A stretch of 64,000 nt of DNA from Streptomyces roseoviridis (GTDB lineage: Bacteria; Actinomycetota; Actinomycetes; Streptomycetales; Streptomycetaceae), in NCBI RefSeq assembly GCF_039535235.1, contig NZ_BAAAWU010000001.1, forward strand, positions 4,588,001-4,652,000, in the 5' to 3' direction. The number at the start of each line of letters is the position of its first letter. Position 1 is the stretch's first letter. The notes under the pieces are model-generated. The model saw nothing but the letters and a program-made list of their open reading frames with translations, searched no databases and was not told the DNA's origin. This document shows, piece after piece, positions 1-7,448 of the stretch. The position numbers and the translations under genes were made by a program.

Positions 1-1043
1 CGCTCGCGCGCGCCGTCTACGCCGAGATGGCGCTCGCCGGCATCACCTCCGTCGGAGAGTTCCACTACCTCCACCACGCGCCCGGCGGCCGGCCCTACGC
101 CGACCCCAACGCCATGGGGGAGGCCCTGATCGCCGCCGCCGGCGAGGCCGGCATCCGCATCACGCTCCTCGACACCGCCTACCTGTCCTCCGGTTTCGGC
201 GCCGCCCCCGAACCCCACCAGCTCCGCTTCACCGACGGCACGGCCGACGCCTGGGCCGAGCGCGTCAGCGCCCTCAAGGAGCGCGAGGGCGTGACGATCG
301 GGGCCGCGATCCACTCCGTGCGCGCCGTCCCCGCCGAGCAGCTGTCCACCGTGGCCCGGTGGGCCGAGGAACGGCGGGCCCCCCTGCACGTCCACCTCTC
401 CGAGCAGACCGCCGAGAACGAGGCGTGCCTCGCGGCCCACGGCCGCACGCCGACGCAGCTGCTCGCCGACCACGGCGTCCTGGGCGCGCGGACCACCGGC
501 GTCCACAACACCCACATGACGGACGCGGACATCGCGCTGATCGGCTCGACCGCCACCGGCACCTGCATGTGCCCCACCACCGAACGCGACCTCGCCGACG
601 GGATCGGCCCGGCCGTCGCCCTCCAGCGGGCCGGCTCCCCCCTGTCGCTGGGCAGCGACAGCCACGCCGTCGTCGACCTCCTGGAGGAGGCGCGGGCCAT
701 GGAGCTGAACGAGCGCCTGCGCAGCCGCACCCGCGGCCACTGGACCGCCGCGGCCCTGCTGCGGGCGGCGACCGCCGACGGTCACGCCGCGCTCGGCCGG
801 CCCGGTGCGGGCGTCCTCGAAGCCGGCGCCCCCGCCGACTTCACGACCCTCGTCCTGGACTCGGTCAGGACAGCGGGACCGGAGCCGCGTCTGGCAGCCG
901 AGACGGCGGTATTCGCAGCGTCGGCAGCGGACGTGCGGCACACGATCGTGGGCGGACGGCACGTCGTACGGGACGGGGTCCACCGGACCGTCCCGGACGC
1001 GGCCCGGGCCCTCGCGGACTCGATCGCCGCCCTGCGCGGCTGA
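1..1043 (+). CDS. hutF: Formimidoylglutamate deiminase (HutF), 5' end cut by window
   Basis: Amidohydrolase-superfamily enzyme that deiminates N-formimidoyl-L-glutamate to N-formyl-L-glutamate in histidine breakdown. The reading frame is open back to base 3 and the residues ahead of the first in-window ATG (base 27) continue the family sequence (LARAVYAEMALAG), so the true start lies outside. Visible signatures are VGEFHYLHH near the beginning, the metal/active-site region HVHLSEQ, HNTHMTD, and the late SLGSDSHAVVDLLEEAR block typical of HutF. It ends in TGA 27 bp before hutI, so the two are almost certainly one operon. Function is confident from motifs and neighbour; the missing N-terminus cannot be judged. 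Confidence 0.93.
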   Translation, partial: LARAVYAEMALAGITSVGEFHYLHHAPGGRPYADPNAMGEALIAAAGEAGIRITLLDTAYLSSGFGAAPEPHQLRFTDGTADAWAERVSALKEREGVTIGAAIHSVRAVPAEQLSTVARWAEERRAPLHVHLSEQTAENEACLAAHGRTPTQLLADHGVLGARTTGVHNTHMTDADIALIGSTATGTCMCPTTERDLADGIGPAVALQRAGSPLSLGSDSHAVVDLLEEARAMELNERLRSRTRGHWTAAALLRAATADGHAALGRPGAGVLEAGAPADFTTLVLDSVRTAGPEPRLAAETAVFAASAADVRHTIVGGRHVVRDGVHRTVPDAARALADSIAALRG

Positions 1044-1069
1044 AGCGGCTGAAGGAGACACCCCTCACC

Positions 1070-2317
1070 ATGGACACCAGTCCCGCGGCGACGAACAACC
1101 CGGCGGCGAGCTCCGCCCCCACGAGCGCGAACAGCGCCGTGGCGAAGACCGCCACCGCCATCGTCAACATCGCCAGCCTCGTCACCAACGATCCCTCCCT
1201 CGGTGATGGAACCCCCCTGGGCCTGATCCAGGACGCGGCCGTCGTCATCGAGGGCGACCGGGTCGTCTGGGTCGGTGAGAACAGCAAAGCACCCGCCACT
1301 GACAACCGGGTCGACGCCGCCGGCCGCGCGGTGATCCCCGGCTTCGTCGACTCCCACTCGCACCTCGTCTTCGCGGGCGACCGCACCGCCGAGTTCAACG
1401 CCCGCATGTCCGGCCAGGCGTACGCGGCGGGCGGCATCCGCACGACGGTCGCGGCCACCCGCGCCGCGTCCGACGCCGAACTCTCCGCCAACGTCGCCCG
1501 CTTCATGCGCGAGGCCCTGCGCCAGGGCACCACCACCTTCGAGACGAAGTCCGGCTACGGCCTGACCGTCGAGGACGAGGCACGAGCCCTGCGCATCGCC
1601 TCCGAGCACACCGACGAGGTCACCTACCTCGGCGCGCACATCGTCTCCCCGGACTTCGCCGACGACCCGGCCGGCTACGTCGCCCTGGTCACCGGCGAGA
1701 TGCTGGACGCCTGCGCCCCGTACGCCCGCTGGGTCGACGTCTTCTGCGAGAAGGGAGCCTTCGACGGCGACCAGGCGCGCGCGATCCTCGCCGCGGGCAA
1801 GGCCAGGGGCCTCCACCCGAGGGTCCACGCCAACCAGCTCTCGTACGGCCCCGGCGTGCAGCTCGCGGTCGAGCTGGACGCGGCCAGCGCGGACCACTGC
1901 ACGCATCTGACGGACGCCGACGTCGACGCGCTGGCCTCGGGGAACACGGTCGCGACCCTGCTGCCCGGCGCGGAGTTCTCCACGCGCGCGCAGTGGCCGG
2001 ACGCGCGCCGGCTGCTGGACGCCGGGGTGACGGTCGCGCTGTCCACCGACTGCAACCCGGGCTCCTCCTTCACCTCCTCCGTCCCCTTCTGCATCGCGCT
2101 CGCGGTCCGGGACATGCGGATGACCCCGGACGAGGCCCTGTGGTCCGCCACCGCCGGCGGGGCGGCGGCCCTGCGCCGCACCGACGTCGGCCGCCTCGCG
2201 CCCGGCGCCCGCGCGGACCTCGCCGTCCTCGACGCCCCGTCCCACGTCCACCTGGCCTACCGGCCGGGCGTGCCGCTGGTCGCGGAGGTCTGGCGCAAGG
2301 GCGTGCGCACGGTCTGA
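1070..2317 (+). CDS. hutI: Imidazolonepropionase (HutI)
   Basis: Hydrolyses 4-imidazolone-5-propionate to N-formimidoyl-L-glutamate, the step just before the HutF reaction encoded upstream. Metal-binding amidohydrolase features are visible: VDSHSHLVFAGDR, a central HPRVHANQLS, DHCTHLTDADVD and LSTDCNPGSSF near the C-terminus. The 415-aa length is family-typical apart from about 20 extra Ala/Ser/Thr/Asn-rich residues at the N-terminus. The ATG at 1070 was chosen because AAGGAG lies 12 nt upstream; the upstream open frame is only a shadow of hutF. Cytoplasmic and co-transcribed with hutF. Confidence 0.95.
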   Translation: MDTSPAATNNPAASSAPTSANSAVAKTATAIVNIASLVTNDPSLGDGTPLGLIQDAAVVIEGDRVVWVGENSKAPATDNRVDAAGRAVIPGFVDSHSHLVFAGDRTAEFNARMSGQAYAAGGIRTTVAATRAASDAELSANVARFMREALRQGTTTFETKSGYGLTVEDEARALRIASEHTDEVTYLGAHIVSPDFADDPAGYVALVTGEMLDACAPYARWVDVFCEKGAFDGDQARAILAAGKARGLHPRVHANQLSYGPGVQLAVELDAASADHCTHLTDADVDALASGNTVATLLPGAEFSTRAQWPDARRLLDAGVTVALSTDCNPGSSFTSSVPFCIALAVRDMRMTPDEALWSATAGGAAALRRTDVGRLAPGARADLAVLDAPSHVHLAYRPGVPLVAEVWRKGVRTV

Positions 2318-2340
2318 GCCCCCGCCGCGTCCGCGGGGGC
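2318..2340 (+). terminator. Hairpin immediately after hutI
   Basis: GCCCCCGC (2318-2325) pairs with GCGGGGGC (2333-2340) around a 7-nt loop, starting at the base after the hutI stop codon. There is no T-run, which is usual for actinomycete intrinsic terminators. Moderate confidence because the surrounding sequence is repetitive and GC-rich. Confidence 0.45.
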
Positions 2341-2349
2341 GAACCCGCG

Positions 2350-2508
2350 CCGCGGTCACCGCCGGGGTCCGCCGGGGCCGAGCCCTCGCCGCGGTCACCG
2401 CCGGGGTCCGCCGGGGCCGAGCCCTCGCCGCGGTCACCGCCGGGGTCCGCCGGGGCCGAGCCCTCGCCGCGGTCACCGCCAGGGTCCGCCGGGTCGGAGC
2501 CCCCCGCC
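2350..2508. repeat. 39-bp tandem repeat, about four units
   Basis: The segment beginning GCGGTCACCGCCGG recurs at 2352, 2391, 2430 and 2469, i.e. exactly every 39 bp. The first three units are essentially identical and the fourth begins to diverge; degraded partial units continue to about 2640. 39 bp is 13 codons, so frames stay open through it (an apparent Pro/Ser/Ala/Gly repeat on the plus strand), but there is no start site or recognisable domain. I read it as a noncoding minisatellite in the hutI 3' region. Confidence 0.8.
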
Positions 2509-2665
2509 GCCGTCCGCGGGGCCGAACCCGCGCCGCCGTCCGCGGGGCCGAACCCGCGCCGCGGTCACGCCCGGGTCCGCCGGGTCGGAGCCCGCGCCCG
2601 GTCACCGCCGGGTCGCCGGATACGGGGACCCGCCGGGGTCCGCCGGGTCCGGGGCCCCGTCGCCG

Positions 2666-3070
2666 TCACGCGAGCCACAGCGCGCCACGGCGGTGCCGCG
2701 CGGGCGGTACGTCCACGGTGTGGGCCGCGTGGGCGTGGAGCGACCCGCCGGGCGCGTTCACCCGGCGGGTCAGCCCCCCGACCGCCCGCCGCAGCCGCCG
2801 GCGCGCGCGGCGCTCCTCCAGGGCCGCCCACCGCGCGACCGTACGGTCCCGGTTGTGCCGAGGGAACGCGTACACCTCGACCCGCCGCCGCACCGCCCCC
2901 GGCACCGGCCGCCGCCCCTCCCGCTGGGCGGCGTCGAGGCAGCGGGCGTCGTAGCGCAGGCCGTGGAGCACCAGGGCATGCCAAGGAGCACCGGGACGCC
3001 GGTCGTCGTCCACGGCGGGGGTACGGGTGCGGGCGCGGGTCGGGCGAACGTGGTGGGCGGTGCGCGACAT
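2666..3070 (-). CDS. Conserved-looking hypothetical protein, 134 aa
   Basis: No family recognised. The protein is Arg/Ala-rich and strongly basic, with a short disordered N-terminus (Thr/Arg/Pro), a central block containing WHALVLHGLRYDARC and VEVYAFPRHNRDR, and a C-terminal Arg-rich helix-forming segment (ALEERRARRRLRRAVGGL). No signal peptide or membrane segment. The ATG at 3070 is preceded by a good GGAGG at 6-10 nt, which is the main reason to believe the gene. It sits alone on the minus strand, divergent from the next gene. It could be a small nucleic-acid-binding protein, but that is only composition. Confidence 0.6.
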   Translation of the reverse strand: MSRTAHHVRPTRARTRTPAVDDDRRPGAPWHALVLHGLRYDARCLDAAQREGRRPVPGAVRRRVEVYAFPRHNRDRTVARWAALEERRARRRLRRAVGGLTRRVNAPGGSLHAHAAHTVDVPPARHRRGALWLA

Positions 3071-3225
3071 GGAGCCTCCGTCGGTGGCCGCCGCCAGGAC
3101 CGTCCTGGCGGGCTACCGGAAGCCCAGGGGCCCGGCCGACCGGGCGCGTCGATGGCTCATGCCGCCGATTCTCCCTCGGAGAAAGCGCTGGGAGGCCGGT
3201 TCCCGGACGTGCGAGGCTGTCGCGC

Positions 3226-3756
3226 ATGGGGCATTCACGGGCCTTCCCCGTCTTCCGCACGGCCGACGCCGACGCCGCGTACGCGCGGGCCAAGGCGCTG
3301 TGCGGCCTCCTCACGGAGCCCCGGGACGAGATCCTGGTCGAGGCGCTGGTCCACACGGCCGCCCGTGTGCGGGAGCTGGCGAAGGTCGTGCCGGGGGCGT
3401 GGTTCGAGGACGCCGAGCGGCAGACGTACGACCCCTGGGGCGACGGCCGGCGGGGGAGCTTTCCCGTGTGGGTGTGCCAGGAGGAGGCGCCCCGGGAGGC
3501 GGAGCTGCCGTTCCTGCGCGCGGTCGGGGACGCCCCGGCGTCCCTGTGGTGGCGGGGGACCTGGCCGGGACCGCGGGGCCACCCGCAGTTCGACGGGGTG
3601 CAGGTGACGTTCCACAGCGACGACGTCGAGCTGGAGCAGCCGGCGCCCACCCACACCGTCTTCCTGCACGTCAGGCGCTGCCCGGCCGAGCGGGTCCGGG
3701 AGCTCGCGGCGCTCGCCGGATGCGAGGTCCTGGGGGAGGCCCGGACCGGCTGGTAG
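3226..3756 (+). CDS. Hypothetical protein, 176 aa
   Basis: Unrecognised soluble protein. Visible features are an Ala-rich N-terminal helix region (TADADAAYARAKALCGLL), a long predicted helix (ILVEALVHTAARVRELAKV), then a Trp-rich middle (FPVWVCQEEA, SLWWRGTWPG) and a beta-like C-terminal half ending in VRELAALAGCEVLGEARTGW. The ATG at 3226 is the only start that excludes the repeat region; the ribosome site is weak (GCGAGG about 10 nt upstream). It is followed by a 56-bp perfect palindrome. Base and codon usage match the neighbours, so I accept it as a real gene without assigning a role. Confidence 0.6.
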   Translation: MGHSRAFPVFRTADADAAYARAKALCGLLTEPRDEILVEALVHTAARVRELAKVVPGAWFEDAERQTYDPWGDGRRGSFPVWVCQEEAPREAELPFLRAVGDAPASLWWRGTWPGPRGHPQFDGVQVTFHSDDVELEQPAPTHTVFLHVRRCPAERVRELAALAGCEVLGEARTGW

Positions 3757-3897
3757 CGCCGAGGGCGCTGTGGATCGGGCCGGTCGGGGGTCCTCGGCGC
3801 GGGCGCGGCGCGGACCGGACAGCCGTCCCGGGCGAGCCGGCGCTTGACCGCCGCCCCGCGTCCGGCGTCACCGACGGCGCGGGGGCCGCGTAGCACC

Positions 3898-3953
3898 CGC
3901 CCGTGGCCGGGGCCGGCCGGCGCGTACGCGCCGGCCGGCCCCGGCCACGGGCG
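3898..3953. terminator. 56-bp perfect palindrome, bidirectional terminator
   Basis: Every base from 3898 to 3925 pairs with 3926-3953 (centre GCGTACGC), giving an uninterrupted inverted repeat with no mismatch. It lies between two convergent genes (stop at 3756 on plus, stop at 4037 on minus), the expected place for a bidirectional intrinsic terminator. The length is unusual; most terminator stems in this window are 9-22 bp. Confidence 0.8.
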
Positions 3954-4036
3954 ATCGGGTCCCCGGCGTCCAGGGGCGCCCACGTGCGCGTCGGCGCCCC
4001 GGTCAGGAGCCGGGCGGCCCGGGCCCGTGAGGGGCC

Positions 4037-4870
4037 TCACTCCTCGATGGTGAGGCCCTTGCGCAGCCGCGTCAGCGTCCGGGCGAGCAGCCGGGACACG
4101 TGCATCTGCGAGATGCCGAGCTCCTCGCCGATCTCGGACTGGGTGAGCCCCGCGGTGAAGCGCAGGGACAGGATGCGGCGCTCGCGCGCCGGCAGGGAGG
4201 CGATCATCGGCTTGAGGGACTCGATGTACTCGATGCCCTCCAGGCCGTGGTCCTCGTAGCCCAGCCGGTCGGCGAGGGTGACGCCGTCGGGCTCGGACTC
4301 CTCGGGCGGGGCGTCCAGGGAACTGGCGGTGTACGCGTTCGCGGCGGCCATGCCCTCGACGACCTCGTCGGTGCCGATGCCCAGCTCGCGGGCGAGCTCC
4401 TCGACGGTGGGAGCCCGGTCGAGCTTCTGGGCCAGCTCGTCGCCGGCCTTGGCCAGGTCGAGGCGGAGCTCCTGGAGCCTGCGCGGAACGTGCACCGACC
4501 ACGAGGTGTCGCGGAAGAAGCGCTTGATCTCGCCGATGATGGTCGGCATCGCGAAGGTCGGGAACTCGACGCCGCGCGTCAGTTCGAAGCGGTCGATCGC
4601 CTTGATGAGGCCGATGGTGCCGACCTGGACGATGTCCTCCATGGGCTCGCTGCGGGTGCGGAAGCGGGAGGCGGCGAACTTGACCAGGGCCAGGTTCAGT
4701 TCGATCAGGGTGTTGCGGACGTACGCGTACTCGTGGGTGCCCTCCTCGAGGTCGCCGAGGCGGGCGAAGAGGGTCTTCGAGAGGGCGCGCGCGTCGTGCG
4801 GCGCGATCTCGTCGACGGGCGGAATCTGCGGCAGTTCCACGAGATCCGGTACGTCGAGCCGGGGTGACAT
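4037..4870 (-). CDS. SigB/SigF-type RNA polymerase sigma factor
   Basis: Sigma-70 group 3 factor of the general-stress/sporulation (SigB/F/G) family, 277 aa. Region 2 is clear: VRNTLIELNLALVKFAA, the polymerase-binding MEDIVQVGTIGLIKAIDRFE and the -10 recognition part GVEFPTFAMPTIIGEIKRFFRD, followed by VHVPRRLQELRLDL. Region 3 contains APTVEELARELG, and region 4 ends in LTQSEIGEELGISQMHVSRLLARTLTRLR, the -35 helix-turn-helix. Start ATG 4870 is preferred because GGAGGA lies 5 nt before it; an ATG at 4882 overlaps that Shine-Dalgarno. It is divergent from a STAS antagonist and an RsbW-type kinase, so it is probably held by partner switching. Position near hutI suggests SigI of S. coelicolor, from memory only. 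Confidence 0.93.
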   Translation of the reverse strand: MSPRLDVPDLVELPQIPPVDEIAPHDARALSKTLFARLGDLEEGTHEYAYVRNTLIELNLALVKFAASRFRTRSEPMEDIVQVGTIGLIKAIDRFELTRGVEFPTFAMPTIIGEIKRFFRDTSWSVHVPRRLQELRLDLAKAGDELAQKLDRAPTVEELARELGIGTDEVVEGMAAANAYTASSLDAPPEESEPDGVTLADRLGYEDHGLEGIEYIESLKPMIASLPARERRILSLRFTAGLTQSEIGEELGISQMHVSRLLARTLTRLRKGLTIEE

Positions 4871-5052
4871 AGTCTCCTCCATCGTGAATGTCTGGCTGCG
4901 GTTTGCGGCGCCTCCAAGCCGGCATGTGGACTGTGTCCTTCTAGCCCTACCGGTTCCTGCCCGATGGTTGCAAGTGGCAATTGTCTGCTTTGGTGCGATA
5001 TGCGGCGGAGCTTATGTGCGTCGGACGTCCGCGCACTTGTATGGTTCGAGGC

Positions 5053-5418
5053 ATGTACCGGCAGCACATCGGCAGCGCACCCGAGCGGTTCCGGGTAGAC
5101 GTCCGGACCGTGGGCGCGAGCGAGGTCCTCACCCCGGTGGGTGAGCTCGATCACCACACGGCCGAACTGTTGCGTGCGCCACTCGACCGCGCACTCGACG
5201 AGGGGCGCACGCGCCTCGTGGTCGACTGCTCACGGCTGGAGTTCTGCGACTCCACCGGACTCAACGTCCTGCTCGGCGCCCGGCTGAGGGCCGAGGCCGC
5301 GGGCGGCGGGGTCCATCTGGCGGCGATGCGGCCCCCGGTGGCCCGGGTCTTCGAGATCACCGGTGCGGACGCCGTCTTCACCGTCCACGACTCGCTCGAC
5401 TCCGCACTCCCCGACTGA
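5053..5418 (+). CDS. STAS-domain anti-sigma factor antagonist
   Basis: 121-aa anti-anti-sigma factor of the SpoIIAA/RsbV family, which frees a sigma factor by binding its anti-sigma kinase when unphosphorylated. The single STAS domain shows VLTPVGELDHHTAELL, LVVDCSRLEFCDSTGLNVLL with the phosphorylatable Ser at about residue 67, and the terminal PVARVFEITGADAVFTVHDSLDSAL. ATG 5053 was chosen over ATG 5041 because it gives the usual family length and has CGAGG just upstream. It is divergent from the sigma gene and 100 bp ahead of the RsbW-like kinase, so the three genes form one regulatory module. Confidence 0.9.
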   Translation: MYRQHIGSAPERFRVDVRTVGASEVLTPVGELDHHTAELLRAPLDRALDEGRTRLVVDCSRLEFCDSTGLNVLLGARLRAEAAGGGVHLAAMRPPVARVFEITGADAVFTVHDSLDSALPD

Positions 5419-5518
5419 GCCGGTCCCGGCCCGCCCGAAGGGCCGCCCGCCCCCTCTCGTCCGCCCCTGTCGTCCGTTACCCGTCAATCGGTTGAACCGG
5501 TGAGGTGAAGAAGCGCTG

Positions 5519-5947
5519 ATGGAGACTGCCTCCGGCGATGCCGACGTCCGCACCCTCGCCCTCGGGGCGGCCAGCGGTACCGTTCCGCTCGCCCGCGACT
5601 TCACCCGGCAGGCCCTCTACGACTGGGGCTGGCTGCCGGCCGCCACGGCCGACCGCAGGGCCGCCGCCGAGGACGTCCTGCTCGTCGTCTCCGAGCTCGT
5701 GACCAACGCCTGCCTGCACGCCGACGGGCCGGAGAGCCTGCGCGTGCTGCGCTTCGACGGAGCGCTGCGCCTGGAGGTCGCCGACCTCGGCGCCGGCCAG
5801 CCCGCCCCGCGCACCCCGCACCGCGCCGGACGGCCGGGTGGACACGGCATGTTCATCGTGCAGCGGCTCTGCCGCGCCTGGGGCATCGACCGTACGCCGG
5901 GCGCCGCCGGCAAGACGGTCTGGGCCGAAGTCGCCGCACCCGCCTAG
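5519..5947 (+). CDS. RsbW-like anti-sigma serine kinase (HATPase)
   Basis: 142-aa GHKL ATPase of the RsbW/SpoIIAB type; such proteins bind a cognate sigma factor and phosphorylate the STAS antagonist. The N box is EDVLLVVSELVTNACLHA, the G1 box VADLGAG and the G2 box GGHGMFIVQRLC, all intact. No membrane segment. GAGGTGAAG lies 9-16 nt before the ATG. It follows the STAS gene on the same strand and faces the sigma gene across the divergent promoter, so it is the obvious anti-sigma partner. Streptomyces have many RsbW-like proteins, so specificity for this sigma factor is inferred from position. Confidence 0.9.
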   Translation: METASGDADVRTLALGAASGTVPLARDFTRQALYDWGWLPAATADRRAAAEDVLLVVSELVTNACLHADGPESLRVLRFDGALRLEVADLGAGQPAPRTPHRAGRPGGHGMFIVQRLCRAWGIDRTPGAAGKTVWAEVAAPA

Positions 5948-6097
5948 GTCTAGGGCGTATCGAGAGCACGGACAGGCCGGGCGGGGTGAAGTCCCGGTCC
6001 GGCCCGTCCGCTCTCTGCCGAAGGTCGAGCTGATACCGGTGTGTCGTGCGCGTGGGTGTGCAGCCGAGACCGCCGTGCCCCGTCGCATCGGAGACGG

Positions 6098-6127
6098 CGA
6101 AACGCCGCGGCATGCCGGGGCGTTTCG
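6098..6127. terminator. Hairpin between convergent genes
   Basis: CGAAACGCC (6098-6106) pairs perfectly with GGCGTTTCG (6119-6127) around a 12-nt loop that itself holds GCGGCATGCCG. It lies between the end of the RsbW-like gene and the stop of the small minus-strand gene, so it can serve both. Confidence 0.7.
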
Positions 6128-6141
6128 TGCGTGCGCTCAGT

Positions 6142-6303
6142 TCAGCGCAGGCCGTCTGTGTTGTCGTACTCTTCGCCGATCGGGAGTGGCCGATGGTCCT
6201 CCACCGGGTCATCGTTGAAGACGGCCGCGGAGACCGCCCTGTCGTAGGCGTCGTCGAGGCCGTTGCCGCTTGCGTCGAGTATGTTCTCCCAGTCGAATCC
6301 CAT
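6142..6303 (-). CDS. Small acidic hypothetical protein, 53 aa
   Basis: A short gene easily missed by length cut-offs. The minus-strand frame from ATG 6303 to TGA 6142-6144 encodes an acidic peptide starting MGFDWENILDASGNG and ending GEEYDNTDGLR, with an Asp/Asn-rich helix (GLDDAYDRAVSAAVF). Its base composition is more moderate than the shadow frames, and it ends just before a good hairpin terminator. No strong Shine-Dalgarno is seen; TAGGCT-like sequence shortly upstream could mean a leaderless message. No family recognised. Between a sigma-regulatory module and a transposase relic it could be a small regulatory or immunity protein, which is speculation. Confidence 0.5.
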   Translation of the reverse strand: MGFDWENILDASGNGLDDAYDRAVSAAVFNDDPVEDHRPLPIGEEYDNTDGLR

Positions 6304-6737
6304 ACCCGCGAGCCTACCCGCAGCGTGCCATCGGGAGGTTGTGGACGGCTGGGCGGTCGGGCCCTCTGGGTCGGTACGGTCGCGTGCACGCTGAAGCCAG
6401 TGCTGGGTGCGGCTGAAGCGGGCGGTCGTGCCCGGCCGTGATCATGATCCACATGGGTTTCTGACCCTCATCGACAGCCAGGGACAACTCGGTGGTGAAC
6501 CCGTCGCGTGAGCGACCCAGTCCTTCGAGCCTCGGCGACAACGGCTCCGGCACCGCCCACTGCCCCTCCGTGAGATCTCCCCGCCCCGTGGACCGTGACC
6601 ATCCACAGCGCAAGATCCGCTCTCGGCACACCGCCCAGGACTTTCACACCCCTCTCTCTTCCCTCCATCACGCCCCGGGCGTACCTTGACGGCCAATCTG
6701 AAGGACCGTCAGTTACGTTGCGGTGAGGGGTGCCGAG
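6304..6737. other. Intergenic stretch holding the transposase relic
   Basis: From the small minus-strand gene to the surface-protein operon. It contains the transposase remnant (about 6428-6600) and, near its right end, an inverted repeat TGACGG (6687-6692) / CCGTCA (6706-6711) spaced by 13 nt. No intact gene is seen. A TTGACG at 6686-6691 could be a -35 box but no convincing -10 sits at the correct distance. Confidence 0.55.
6428..6600 (-). pseudogene. IS5-type transposase relic
   Basis: On the minus strand, one frame reads GDLTEGQWAVPEPLSP (about 6583-6533), the typical beginning of an IS5-family transposase, and then without a break GLGRSRDGFTTELSLAVD (about 6523-6470), a segment that normally lies well downstream next to the first catalytic Asp. 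The middle of the protein is missing, and the frame degenerates after ITAGH near 6428; weakly similar residues continue in another frame toward 6350. No terminal inverted repeats were found. It is an internally deleted, non-functional remnant. Confidence 0.65.
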
Positions 6738-7448
6738 GTGCCGTACCGGAGGAGAACAACCCGCGCGCTGACGGCGGCGGCGGTGGTGACGGCGGGCTCG
6801 GCCGTCCTGCTCTGCGCCCCGGCCGCCCGGGCAGCCGTCGTCGACGTGAACTACGCCTGCGAGACCAAGATCGGCCCCAAGAGCGCCGTCTCGCCCGTCG
6901 ACATCACGGCCGTGCGGAACGGCGGCTCGTACACGATCACGATGTCCTTCGAGAAGGGCGTCTCCGACAGCCCCGTCGACCTCCCCAAAGGGGTCATGAC
7001 CCCGCGCGCCGAGCTCCTCCTCGGTGGCGCGGACGGCGGACGGATACAGGTCAAGGGCGTGCCGAACGCGGCGCTCGTCCCCGCGGACACCCCCATACGG
7101 ATCGGGCGGCTGACCGGCACGTACACCCCGGCGAAGAGCGGGAAGGTCACCTTCACGGCCGGCACGCTGACCGTCCACGCGCTCGGCATGGACGCGGCCG
7201 TCTGCAAGCCCGCCAACAGCCCCGGGCCCTCGCTGGTCCTGGACGTGACCGCGGCGTCGTCCGGCGGCTCCGGAGGCGGCTCCGGCGACTCCACGGGCGG
7301 TACGGGGACGGGCGGCGGCGAACTGCCGAAGACCGGCCCCCTCGACTCGGCCCCCGCGCTCGCCACCCTCGGCGGCACCGTGCTGCTGACCGGCGTGGCC
7401 GGGGTGCTCTGGCTCACCCGTCGTACGGCCCGGCCCACGGCACGCTGA
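6738..7448 (+). CDS. Secreted surface protein with LPKTG sorting signal
   Basis: 236-aa exported protein. The N-terminus has basic residues and a hydrophobic signal ending APAARA-AVVDV. A beta-rich domain of about 145 residues follows, bracketed by two Cys (YACETK and AVCKP), then a Gly/Ser linker and a C-terminal sorting signal: LPKTG, a hydrophobic stretch (ALATLGGTVLLTGVAGVLWL) and RRT. Sortase should therefore attach it to peptidoglycan. The same domain occurs twice in the last gene of this operon. GTG 6738 is preferred over GTG 6723 because GAGGGG lies at suitable spacing. Its stop overlaps the next start (TGATG). Confidence 0.8.
   Translation: MPYRRRTTRALTAAAVVTAGSAVLLCAPAARAAVVDVNYACETKIGPKSAVSPVDITAVRNGGSYTITMSFEKGVSDSPVDLPKGVMTPRAELLLGGADGGRIQVKGVPNAALVPADTPIRIGRLTGTYTPAKSGKVTFTAGTLTVHALGMDAAVCKPANSPGPSLVLDVTAASSGGSGGGSGDSTGGTGTGGGELPKTGPLDSAPALATLGGTVLLTGVAGVLWLTRRTARPTAR

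Larger units (their letters stand above)
2318..2665. other. Intergenic stretch without a credible gene
   Basis: Between hutI and the minus-strand hypothetical gene. It contains the hutI hairpin and the 39-bp tandem repeat with its decayed copies, all very GC-rich. Several frames are open through it only because stop codons are rare at this composition. Confidence 0.6.

Noticed and set aside
2350..2508. CRISPR or attachment-site interpretation of the 39-bp repeat
   Set aside because: Units are directly adjacent with no spacers, and there is no tRNA gene or integrase nearby.
1993..3225. Upstream extension of the 176-aa hypothetical into the 39-bp repeat
   Set aside because: The extension is Pro/Arg repeat translation that overlaps hutI and the minus-strand gene; the ATG at 3226 is sufficient.
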